From Pirellulaceae bacterium (GTDB taxonomy: Bacteria > Planctomycetota > Planctomycetia > Pirellulales > Pirellulaceae): a stretch of DNA of 64,000 nt. The notes under the pieces were generated by a model that was given only the letters and a program-made list of their open reading frames with translations, was not told where the DNA came from and did not search any database. Every line of letters starts with the position of its first letter. Position 1 is the first letter of the stretch. The position numbers and the translations under genes were made by a program. The stretch covers positions 26,455 through 90,454 of the forward strand of contig JAGYIQ010000013.1 in assembly GCA_018402565.1 (NCBI GenBank), read 5' to 3'. Below are positions 33,585 through 41,945 of the stretch, piece by piece.

Positions 33585-36527
33585 TTAATGCGGTACCTGC
33601 TGGCCAATATGGTAGTTGTGGCAGGTCGTGCAGCTGCTGCGTGTCGCGCCATTTTGGTGGCACGACGCGCACTGGGACTTGGTCAAGGCGTGGAAGTCCG
33701 ATCGTCGCGTCGCCGCCTGCAGGCTGTCCGGAGTCACTGGTACGACGCCAGCGTCGGCCCCAGCCTCAGCCGAGCGGCCCATCCCAGCCGAGCGGCCCGC
33801 GCCACGCGAGAAGCCCGCCAAAATCACCGTGCCCTGCCCTGCCCCGTCGGTCCCCTCGGAACCATCGGTTTCGCGCATTTGATGGCAGGAACGACAATCC
33901 GACAGGCTGGGGAGCAGCGTGTGCGGCCGGTGGTTGAACTTGGTCCAATCCTTGACCAGCGGATCTCGATATCGACTCTTCCAGTGAACCGAGGCGGTGA
34001 CCAAGTCGCCGTCTCGCGCACCGTGGCAATGCAAGCAGTTGCCCGCTCGCTCGGGCGCTGCAATCGCACCGACCAAAAAATCGACCACCGGGGGAGGACT
34101 GACCACCGTGCGACGTTGCTCAATCGCCAGGTCGATCCATGCCTGTAGCCACGGGTCGGCGTGTCCCACCAAGTGATACTGGATGGCAAACCGAGCATCA
34201 TCGCGGACCCAGCCGACTTGTCGCTGCGAATTCTGCCCAACCCCGGGAGTAGCCGCAACGAGTGGTGGTGACGCGGGCACCTGGGGCGCGATGGGCGTCG
34301 CAGCCGCTGGGGTTTCGGCCGGACCAGGAACAGCGGCCGCCTGTCGGTCGGCCACAGGTGGGGCAGAACGTGAGGGCTCCGAAGATGAGGGCTCCGCAGC
34401 AGCCAGAGCCGGGCGACTGGGTCCACCCACCGGTCCGACGCTTCCACTTTCCACCGAGGCGTTAGCCGCCTCGGCATTGCCCCGCGGATTCCCTGCGGTC
34501 ACTGCTGCAGGATTTTCACTGGTCCCCGGTCCGTAATCCGCCAACGGGTTGCGAGCCAACAGATCCGGTTCGTCGGTGTGCTGGGGACGTACGAAGGCCC
34601 GCGGCTTGGCCGATCCAGCCTGTGCCGCAGATCCCGCGGCTCCCGCGGTTCTAGCCGCTTCCGTAGGTGCGGTTGGGCGGGCAGCTCCAGTCGTTTCCGG
34701 AATGGCCGCTACCGCGCCGCCACTCCGCGGTGTCGCTGTGGCGGCTGCAGCTGGCGAGGGGCGAGGTGGCTCGGCGACCGGACGGGCGGGTTCACCGCTA
34801 CGGTAGGCGGCCAGCGGATTTTCGACCAACAGCTCTTGCGGACGATCCTGAACGACTGCGGTCCTAACCAGCAAACGCGCTAAAATGTCATCGGGGATGA
34901 CCAACGGTTTGGTGCGCGGGGCGTCGCCTGCCATGCGAGGGCTTTGGCCACTGGCAACCGTTGGGTCAGCCACTGCCGCAGCCACAAACCGCGAAACCGG
35001 CGCAAAGTCCTCGCGTCGTACTTCCTGGGCCAGGTCGGGGAACCACTGTCGCGCGGAGTCTTGGAAAAGGGTGGGTGAAAAATTCTGAGTCAGTCGCCCC
35101 AGTTGCAGGTCGTCAATCGGGCGATCCAAAACGATCTGCAATCGCTGACGCACCGCTTCGCGACCTCGCTCGGACAAGTCGGCGAGCAAACGCTTGACCC
35201 CCCAAGCGATCTGAGATGCCGCTGCGATTTGTGACTTGTCTTGAGTGTCCAAATCCAGGAAATCAAAGTCATGACCAAGTACCTGCAGTCCTGCGGCGGC
35301 TTGTTCGTCCGCCATGAGCAGAAGTTCGCTCAGCGGCGCCAGACGACCGTCGAAGTCGGACGAGAGAATGGGCGGCCACTGCCCCACTTGTTCTTGTGCC
35401 GCATCGAAGGCCTCCAGATCGAAGGATGGCAACTGCAAGAGTGCCAACCCACCCTGCGAACTGAGGTCGATCTGGCCTTGATGACACGATCCGCAAGCTT
35501 GTTCAAAAGGTACCAATTTTTGCACATTGCCCTGCGAGTCATCTTGATGGCATTGGCTACATTCGAAGGTCCGGTTGGCCTGCGGAAAGTGCTTGAAGTG
35601 ATGCGTGCGGTGATCAAAGCGGATGCCCTGTGCAGGAACCGTTGGCCACTGCTGGAATTCTGGGTGGTCCAATTCAAACCGATGAAAGGTTTGAGCATGG
35701 CAAGTCTGACACTGTTGGTCGGTCATCGCTTTCATGTCGATTTGCTGTCCGTGGTGCTCCTGGTGACAGGTCGCACACGCCAACGGTTGACCGACCGCGG
35801 AGACTGGGCTCTTCAACAACTGACGGGAGAGGCTGCTGACAAGCGATGTGACGGAGGACTCGTTGCCGCTCGCCGCTCGACTGGGGTGTTGCGCCAAGGT
35901 TTGTGGATCGACATTGTGGGCGAAGAGGGCATAATCCGAACAGAGATCGCGTTGGTGGCAGTTGAGACAAAGGTCGGTTTGAGAAGCACTGGTCTTGCTC
36001 GCTGCCTGACCCGCCAGTCCACCCAGCCATTGACCGAGCGATTGATGTGCAGCGGGATGGCAGGCAGCGCAACGATCGGTCCCCTGGTGCGCGAGGTGCT
36101 GGGCATGGGGCGAGCTCAGCGGACCTGGCGAGATGACCTCGTAGGTTTTTCCACTGCCATAGACAATCAGTCCCAACCCCAGGCAGACGCAAAATGCAGC
36201 GAAGGACAAGCGGCTTCGCTGGGCCAGCAGGGATCGACGGGGTACACAAGGCGGTCGCTGACGACAACATTGCCCGTCAGCGGTTGGTCCCTCCGCGCAG
36301 GGTCCACCTCGATGCAACGGGCGACTGCACGCCCAATTGCCCTGACGCGAGATCGGGCGACATTCGCTGCGGCAGCCGCATTGCCCCTGAGGCGTGGGGC
36401 CGGACCAGCAAGGATCGCCCACCGCGGCATTGCCACAGACCCAAGGATAATTGGGACGCTGATAATTGTTTTGTAATTGCGGCACGAGCTTCGAGGAGTC
36501 GTCCGGTGTCGAGCGGTGCGGGGCCAT
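33585..36527 (-). CDS. Large decaheme cytochrome c-like protein with Cys-rich cytosolic N-terminus
   Basis: 980 residues. Residues about 25-95 contain some 14 Cys in W-V-C-G, G-x-P-C-W, G-Q-C-G-C, P-P-C patterns before one membrane segment (about 103-125). The exported part has ten CxxCH haem c motifs: CAACH, CLNCH, CATCH, CQTCH, CSQCH, CGSCH in the first half and CLHCH, CRSCH, CASCH, CTTCH near the end. Between the haem groups lies a long Ala/Pro/Thr-rich linker (about 580-780). Expected to move electrons across or outside the membrane. Last gene of a five-gene minus-strand operon, 2 bases after the b-type membrane protein. The start at 36527 avoids overlap with it. Confidence 0.88.
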   Translation of the reverse strand: MAPHRSTPDDSSKLVPQLQNNYQRPNYPWVCGNAAVGDPCWSGPTPQGQCGCRSECRPISRQGNWACSRPLHRGGPCAEGPTADGQCCRQRPPCVPRRSLLAQRSRLSFAAFCVCLGLGLIVYGSGKTYEVISPGPLSSPHAQHLAHQGTDRCAACHPAAHQSLGQWLGGLAGQAASKTSASQTDLCLNCHQRDLCSDYALFAHNVDPQTLAQHPSRAASGNESSVTSLVSSLSRQLLKSPVSAVGQPLACATCHQEHHGQQIDMKAMTDQQCQTCHAQTFHRFELDHPEFQQWPTVPAQGIRFDHRTHHFKHFPQANRTFECSQCHQDDSQGNVQKLVPFEQACGSCHQGQIDLSSQGGLALLQLPSFDLEAFDAAQEQVGQWPPILSSDFDGRLAPLSELLLMADEQAAAGLQVLGHDFDFLDLDTQDKSQIAAASQIAWGVKRLLADLSERGREAVRQRLQIVLDRPIDDLQLGRLTQNFSPTLFQDSARQWFPDLAQEVRREDFAPVSRFVAAAVADPTVASGQSPRMAGDAPRTKPLVIPDDILARLLVRTAVVQDRPQELLVENPLAAYRSGEPARPVAEPPRPSPAAAATATPRSGGAVAAIPETTGAARPTAPTEAARTAGAAGSAAQAGSAKPRAFVRPQHTDEPDLLARNPLADYGPGTSENPAAVTAGNPRGNAEAANASVESGSVGPVGGPSRPALAAAEPSSSEPSRSAPPVADRQAAAVPGPAETPAAATPIAPQVPASPPLVAATPGVGQNSQRQVGWVRDDARFAIQYHLVGHADPWLQAWIDLAIEQRRTVVSPPPVVDFLVGAIAAPERAGNCLHCHGARDGDLVTASVHWKSRYRDPLVKDWTKFNHRPHTLLPSLSDCRSCHQMRETDGSEGTDGAGQGTVILAGFSRGAGRSAGMGRSAEAGADAGVVPVTPDSLQAATRRSDFHALTKSQCASCHQNGATRSSCTTCHNYHIGQQVPH

Positions 36528-36529
36528 CG

Positions 36530-37351
36530 TTATAGACTCCCCTGAAAGACATGGACCAATAGGGTGTGCAGGATGGCCAAGGCCAGCAAGATGCCAGTCA
36601 GACAAACGTGGATGAACAGCCAACCTTTCAGGCGTCCCTGCAGTGCCTGATGAAAGTCCAGATCGTCTTTGTCTTGGATCAGTCGCTGCAACGGAGGCGT
36701 GCAGGCTTGATGTTCCGGAGTCAAGTAACGTTTCAGATTCTCGACCTCCGACAACAGTGCTCGCCGCGTTTTCCCGTTGGGAAATGCCAAGTAAGACATG
36801 GAGCGTCCCCGTGTCAAAAATGGCAGCAATCTCTGCTCAATAAACGACAGCAGGATGTCGCTTTGGTTCTTTGGGTCCAGAGCCAATGCTTCAGCTCGTT
36901 GCACCAACTGCCGACGATGCACCGGTATTTGCTCGAAGATCACCTCGCCGCCAATCGCCGTCAGTTTGCGTGGCACGGTGCGTGTCACGTACAGGCCGTA
37001 AAAGCCACTTCCACAGATCAGCAAAAATACCGTCGCCAACATTTGCTCCAAGGCGCCCAAAGGCCAGCGGAATCCGACGTGGAACCAAAATAGAGCAAAG
37101 GCAGCCAAGCCGACGTAGATGTGAATCTGCAACCAAGTGGCACTGCTGCCGAGTCGCTGAAGGGGCGGCCAACGTTTCCGCCAGCGATAGGCGGCCAAGA
37201 CCAAAATCATGAACAGCAGCAGGTAGCCACTCGTGAAGCTGGCACGTGCCAACTGCGCGGTCTGCCATGAGAGCCACATAAACAGCACCAGACCTACTAG
37301 CAATAGCAGTAGGACGTGTCGCACTCTCCGTCGCCAAAACGGCTCGATCAT
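36530..37351 (-). CDS. Polytopic membrane protein, b-type cytochrome-like
   Basis: 273 residues with about four to five membrane helices and paired His residues on them (IHIYVGL, WFHVGFRW, FIHVCLTG, LHTLLVHVF), as expected for a diheme cytochrome b or ferric-reductase-like subunit. A central soluble stretch of about 110 residues holds LTRGRSMSYLAFPNGK. It probably passes electrons between the ferredoxin-like and decaheme proteins. The ATG at 37351 overlaps the upstream stop by ATGA, which decides this start; an upstream Met at 37363 is the alternative. Confidence 0.75.
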   Translation of the reverse strand: MIEPFWRRRVRHVLLLLLVGLVLFMWLSWQTAQLARASFTSGYLLLFMILVLAAYRWRKRWPPLQRLGSSATWLQIHIYVGLAAFALFWFHVGFRWPLGALEQMLATVFLLICGSGFYGLYVTRTVPRKLTAIGGEVIFEQIPVHRRQLVQRAEALALDPKNQSDILLSFIEQRLLPFLTRGRSMSYLAFPNGKTRRALLSEVENLKRYLTPEHQACTPPLQRLIQDKDDLDFHQALQGRLKGWLFIHVCLTGILLALAILHTLLVHVFQGSL

Positions 37352-39147
37352 CGGTCCAACCATTGGCTCAATACGTCCGTTTCTCTCATGTTGATGCGGA
37401 CCATGGCGTCATGCGGGCAAGCATTGACACACGCGGGTCCACCCGATTGGTCCACACATAAGTCACATTTGGTCGCCTTCAGGATCGGCAATTGCCGCTC
37501 GTCGACTTGTTGACGAAAGGCATCGTCGAAGATCTCGACCATCCGGATGTTGTCATAAGGACAGCTTTGCGCGCAGGTGCCGCAACCGATGCAAGTATCG
37601 TCATTGATCTGGACCACGCCCGTCGCGTGTTCGCGTCCGATCGCCCCGGTGGGACAGCCAATCAAGCAGACGGGGTCCGTGCAGTGCATACAGGCATGGG
37701 CGACCATGTGATGACCTACAATCGGGCCCGTGCGGACAAATCGTGGATTGCCCTGGTGCGTCTCCGCGCAGGCGCGGACGCAATCGTCGCATCGCGTGCA
37801 GCGATCCAAATCGATCAGCATCGCCTGCTCGCCATTGATCAGCCGTTGCTGGACAAATTGCTCCAAACGTTGCTGATGTTCAGGCGCCGACTCGGGCTGT
37901 TGAGCCACCGAGCGTCCCCACGGTTCATGCAAATCGATCGTGGGAGCCGTGAAGGTCTGTTTCGCCAGAGCGGTCCCTGCCAGTGTTTGGCTGACGCGAG
38001 CAGCATTCTCGCGACCACGGCTGGCCGCTTCCTCCGGAGTGGGCCAATTCGGCAGAATGAACTGCATGACCTGCGTGGTCGGAACCAATAACAGATCGAC
38101 GTAACCAATGGCCCGGAACGAATGTTGCCAGGGAACGTTTGCGCCGGTCGAGGCGAGTTCCATGATTTCTGAAAAGCCGAAATAATCTCCCTTGCCCAAG
38201 TAGGTCAAGGTCTGGTGACCCGCCCCACGACGACGACTGACTCGGACAAACCCACTGCGGATCATGTACAGGCCACCCAGGTAGTCGCCTTCCTGAGCAA
38301 TCAGCGGCTCACTATCGATCTGCCGATTGGTATCTTGGCGGATGACCTCACGAAAAGGTTGGTGCCACTCGAAGTCACCAAAGGATTGGAACTGGACGCT
38401 GCGAGTCACAGCTTCCAACGCGGCATCTTCCAAGCCGTGGAATAAGGATGTTTCGCGGAGATGGACCTGCAAACTGTGTTGCCGGTATTGTTGCGCGGTG
38501 TAATCTCGCAATTGCGGAGAATACTTCATCAGGTCGCGCAGTCCCTGCCAGCGGATTTCCAAGAGTCGACAGCGACCTTGGGCGATCACGGTGGCACTGC
38601 GAGGACTACGGGTCAGGGCGGCCATCTCTCCAAACAGTTCTCCGGTCGACATCGACTCGATTTCTTGCGGAGAAATGATCCGTGGAATGTCCTGCAAATA
38701 GACGCGGACCTGACCATCCCGCCCACGCCGCGAGGCGACGTTGCGATCCGTCGCCGAACGCCCCAATTGACGGACTTCGGCCACGGGAGAACGATTCCAC
38801 CATTCTCGGACCGACTCTGCGAAAGAGCGAGCCTGAGGCTCTGAGCGACCGAGGAACCGACTGGGCAGCGACTTGAGAACCACCCCGACCGTGCCGGAGA
38901 GAATCAGGAACGCGCTGCCGCCGTAGTCGCCCTCCCGGATGATAATGTCGCCGTCCTCAAAATCCACCACCCGGGTATCGTTCCGCAAGATGCCTTCCAG
39001 CGGAATCTGCGGCGGGAAGGCCTGAGGATCCATGGCTTGAAACAGCGGCAACGACAGCAGACTGGGGACATCGCACGGTTGCACCGCATCCGCAAACGGC
39101 TGATCCCAACGCTGTGGGCGAGTTGTAATCTTGACGGTGTTGGTCAT
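37348..39147 (-). CDS. Fusion of two cyclic-nucleotide-binding domains and a 4x[4Fe-4S] ferredoxin module
   Basis: 599 residues, no signal peptide. CNB domain 1 spans about 45-225 (DGDIIIREGDYGGSAFLILSG; GELFGEMAALTRSPRSATV), CNB domain 2 about 230-375 (SEPLIAQEGDYLGGLYMIRSG). Four ferredoxin-type cysteine sets lie at about 445-600 (CTRCDDCVRAC; CMHCTDPVCLIGC; CIGCGTCAQSC; CDLC with CVNAC). No DNA-binding helix-turn-helix is seen, so it is not a CRP/FNR regulator. It is likely a cytoplasmic electron-transfer protein gated by a ligand. Upstream lies a 13-base tandem repeat instead of a ribosome-binding site. Confidence 0.85.
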   Translation of the reverse strand: MTNTVKITTRPQRWDQPFADAVQPCDVPSLLSLPLFQAMDPQAFPPQIPLEGILRNDTRVVDFEDGDIIIREGDYGGSAFLILSGTVGVVLKSLPSRFLGRSEPQARSFAESVREWWNRSPVAEVRQLGRSATDRNVASRRGRDGQVRVYLQDIPRIISPQEIESMSTGELFGEMAALTRSPRSATVIAQGRCRLLEIRWQGLRDLMKYSPQLRDYTAQQYRQHSLQVHLRETSLFHGLEDAALEAVTRSVQFQSFGDFEWHQPFREVIRQDTNRQIDSEPLIAQEGDYLGGLYMIRSGFVRVSRRRGAGHQTLTYLGKGDYFGFSEIMELASTGANVPWQHSFRAIGYVDLLLVPTTQVMQFILPNWPTPEEAASRGRENAARVSQTLAGTALAKQTFTAPTIDLHEPWGRSVAQQPESAPEHQQRLEQFVQQRLINGEQAMLIDLDRCTRCDDCVRACAETHQGNPRFVRTGPIVGHHMVAHACMHCTDPVCLIGCPTGAIGREHATGVVQINDDTCIGCGTCAQSCPYDNIRMVEIFDDAFRQQVDERQLPILKATKCDLCVDQSGGPACVNACPHDAMVRINMRETDVLSQWLDR

Positions 39148-39151
39148 GGTG

Positions 39152-39229
39152 TTGGTTATTTGCGTTGATTATTTGTGTTGATTGTATGCGTTGATTATCT
39201 GCCTTGGCTATTTGTGTTGATTACTTGTA
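39152..39229. repeat. 13-base tandem repeat between cytochrome and CNB-ferredoxin genes
   Basis: Six imperfect units of TTGATTATTTGTG start at 39152, 39165, 39178, 39191, 39204 and 39217. The array fills the gap and also encodes the last residues (NQYK) of the tetraheme cytochrome. Confidence 0.9.
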
Positions 39230-40285
39230 TTGGTTCCGGGTGGGAATCATGGCGTCCAATGTGGTCCAGGACGCCCCTTCGGCCGACTGAGCGAAGGCGA
39301 TACCCGCCTGTTGAATCTCGTCGGCGATCGCCATCAGTTCGGACTCGTTGTTCGTCTTTAGGACGGCGCGAGAGAAGGCGATCAAGGCCTGTTCGACATG
39401 CGGGTTCTGGATCTGTTGTTGAATGTTCTGCAAACGTACGGCTGCATTCGCAGCTCGCTGGGCCACGGTCAAGCCGTAAGTGCCGCGCTCGGTGGCGGTT
39501 GCGGTTGCCCGTGTGCTGAACTCCAGGTCAGCGATCTGGCCAGCGACGTACATGACTCGCAGGGCTTCGGGCGAGTTTTCCGCATTGCTGCGGTTGTCAG
39601 TCCGCATAAAGTTGTGGCGGTTGATGCCCTGGGACCAACTGACCAACTCAAAATCCAGAGTGCCGGCTCCATGGCCACCGATGTTGACCAATTTTTCGTT
39701 CGGTACGCTGTGACACTGCAAACAACTCCGCGCGATCAGATAGACATTGGAAGGATTGCGCATGCCGTGGGCAATGGCCGTCTCACGTCGCTGTTCCTTG
39801 TGGGCCGCCGTTTCCTGTGCCTTGACGACGGTTGGACCGCCGTAGTCGTTGTGCAGGGTGATCCAGTCGGTTGCCGCACCATGGCAAGATTCGCACGACA
39901 CGCCAGCAATCACTTGATTCTTGTCCCCCACCGCTTGGCTCGTGTAGTGACAATCCAAACAGATATCGCCACGCTTGATCGAGCGGATGCCCATCTTGGC
40001 TGCAATCGCGTTGGCATTCGGTCGACGATGCAAGTCTTCCAGTGTTTTGGCGTGGGGTGTCTGCATCCAGACACGCACCTCGTTTTCGTGGCAGGCAGCG
40101 CACCGCATCGGACCCACCACCTTGGTCGGGTCGCATTGTGGCGGCTGACCCCATGTCGCCATCGTGGTGGATAGACTTGCAATCATCACCACTGGGAAGC
40201 AGATCACGGCCCATAACGACCGTGGTCGCCGGCAGAGTATTTCGCTGAGGTTCGCTGGGAATCGGTTGGTCCTGCGTTCATGCAT
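39221..40285 (-). CDS. Tetraheme cytochrome c (c554-like)
   Basis: 354 residues. Membrane-spanning or signal segment near residue 25-45 (SLWAVICFPVVMIASLS), then four CxxCH haem sites (CAACH, CLDCH, CESCH, CLQCH) with extra His (HENEVRVW, TPHAKT) typical of the cytochrome c554/multihaem family. The last about 130 residues are alpha-helical and haem-free. Part of the electron-transfer operon; 8-base overlap with the reductase gene. The start Met at 40285 is chosen over one at 40303. Redox partners unproven. Confidence 0.86.
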   Translation of the reverse strand: MHERRTNRFPANLSEILCRRPRSLWAVICFPVVMIASLSTTMATWGQPPQCDPTKVVGPMRCAACHENEVRVWMQTPHAKTLEDLHRRPNANAIAAKMGIRSIKRGDICLDCHYTSQAVGDKNQVIAGVSCESCHGAATDWITLHNDYGGPTVVKAQETAAHKEQRRETAIAHGMRNPSNVYLIARSCLQCHSVPNEKLVNIGGHGAGTLDFELVSWSQGINRHNFMRTDNRSNAENSPEALRVMYVAGQIADLEFSTRATATATERGTYGLTVAQRAANAAVRLQNIQQQIQNPHVEQALIAFSRAVLKTNNESELMAIADEIQQAGIAFAQSAEGASWTTLDAMIPTRNQYK

Positions 40286-41603
40286 CGAGCACAATCTCCT
40301 CATCGCCTACGGAATTCTCTCGGGGTACCGCAATACACGGCAAGCAGTGCCCTGCCGCGACGTCCATGGGTTGTGCCCCCGGATAGTGGACGTCCCCTCG
40401 TAATAGCTTCGTCTGACAAGCCCCGCATTGCCCGGCGCGGCACCCCGAACTCAAGGGCACACCGGCGGCCAGGCTGGCCTCCAACAGATTGTCGTGTTGG
40501 CCATTCCAGTCAATCGTTTTGCCAGTCCGAGCGAATTGCACGCGAGTGCTGGCAGAGCCGTTATCGCTGGACCGTACGATCGGCTCTTGTTGGATGGGGT
40601 GGGGCGTAGGTACGACCGTCGCGGGTCCAAACGCTTCGTAGTGGATTCGTCCGACCGGTACACCCCAATCGGTCAATTGTTGGTGCAGGCCGGCCATAAA
40701 CGCCCCTGGCCCACACAGGTAGAAGTCGAAATCTGGACTGGGCAAGGCCCGTTTCAATAACTCCAGCGAGACGCGACCTTGAATGTGATAGTCTCGCCCA
40801 GCGACATCTTGTGACCCAGGATGAGAGTAACAGTTCAGGACGTTGAAGTTGGCATGCTGGGACGCCAGTTCCTTTAAACGGTCGCGGAAGATGTGTTCGC
40901 CACTGTTGCGTACCCCGTAAAACAGCAGCAAATCGCGACGATCGCCGCGTTGCAAGACGGACTCAATCATGCTCATCAACGGCGTGATGCCGACGCCGCC
41001 CGCCAGCAGAATCGCTGGCTCTCGCTGAGAAAGCTCCAAGTAAAAGTCGCCACCGGGCGCTTTGAGCTCAATCGTATCCCCGACAGCCCAATGCCAATTG
41101 ATGCAATGACTCACACCGCCCGAGTCCGAGGCCTGCCCATGAATATCCTTGACCGTGATGCGATAGTACGATTTCTGCGGAGCGGAGCTGAGGGAATAAC
41201 AGCGGATTTGAGGCGCTGTTTGATTGGGTAAAATCGCCTTCAGCGTCAAGAATTGGCCGGGGCGATAGTCGGGGAGATCCAGCCCATCCTGCGGCGTGAG
41301 ATAGACAGAAGTGGTCGAGGCGGTCTCGCGGACCAACTTCTTGATCTGAAACGTCCGCCAGCCGCGCCAGGCGACTGTTGTCTCGCTGTGTGCCGTCTCG
41401 GTCGCTACCGACTGCGCCGGAGCTAACGCCGAGGAACTCTGTGTCTGAATCGCAGCAATTTTGGCGGACAACAACTGCTGCTGGAGCTGCCAGTAGCTTC
41501 TCTCCGACAGCTGGCGTCCCATCGACTGTGAAGTCCACAACGCCAATTGTGCCAAACAAAATAGCAGCAAAAGGCTGCCTGCGATTAAGGCCACCCAGTC
41601 CAT
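40278..41603 (-). CDS. Membrane-anchored FAD/NAD(P) reductase with C-terminal 2Fe-2S ferredoxin
   Basis: 441 residues. N-terminal membrane helix (about 3-25), a hydrophilic spacer, then FAD domain with RCYSLSSAP (about 134-142), NAD(P)-binding GGVGITPLMSM and CGPGAFMAGL, and a plant-type 2Fe-2S domain with C-x4-C-x2-C (CRAGQCGAC) and a distal Cys near the C-terminus. This is the phenol-hydroxylase/HCP-reductase type, bringing electrons from NAD(P)H into the chain. First gene of the five-gene operon, divergent from the cyclase gene. Confidence 0.92.
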   Translation of the reverse strand: MDWVALIAGSLLLLFCLAQLALWTSQSMGRQLSERSYWQLQQQLLSAKIAAIQTQSSSALAPAQSVATETAHSETTVAWRGWRTFQIKKLVRETASTTSVYLTPQDGLDLPDYRPGQFLTLKAILPNQTAPQIRCYSLSSAPQKSYYRITVKDIHGQASDSGGVSHCINWHWAVGDTIELKAPGGDFYLELSQREPAILLAGGVGITPLMSMIESVLQRGDRRDLLLFYGVRNSGEHIFRDRLKELASQHANFNVLNCYSHPGSQDVAGRDYHIQGRVSLELLKRALPSPDFDFYLCGPGAFMAGLHQQLTDWGVPVGRIHYEAFGPATVVPTPHPIQQEPIVRSSDNGSASTRVQFARTGKTIDWNGQHDNLLEASLAAGVPLSSGCRAGQCGACQTKLLRGDVHYPGAQPMDVAAGHCLPCIAVPRENSVGDEEIVLDA

Positions 41604-41945
41604 CCGACCCGCTTTCCAATTTAATCCAGGATAAGTTCATGCGCCATCAAGCTGGCCATTGCGTGGCAATCCCTAGACCTATTCGGAAAAAAAAGTGCGG
41701 TCGTTTAATTCGCTTCCGCCAACTGAAGCGAACCCCCGTGCAATCATGCGGATTGTGCCGATTAGACCGAGTGTTACTTTTAGGAAGGATGGGCAGTGTA
41801 GGTGGCAGCGAAAATGAGCGAGTTTTGGGTAGAGTTGTTGGCGGTAACCTAAATATAGAGGGTGTTGGTCGGTGGAGGACCTTGGCTCGGGACGGGGCCG
41901 ACTGGCGTCCGACCTGCGGCTCACTCGACATTCCATGAAGGCTGA
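41604..41945. other. Divergent intergenic region between reductase operon and cyclase
   Basis: 342 bases, with AT-rich stretches (CGGAAAAAAAAGTGCGG near 41680). No ORF of merit and no clear operator. Promoters for both directions must lie here. Confidence 0.5.

Noticed and set aside
35241..36476. 411-residue plus-strand open frame opposite the decaheme gene
   Set aside because: Antisense shadow; composition lacks any motif and the minus strand carries ten CxxCH sites.
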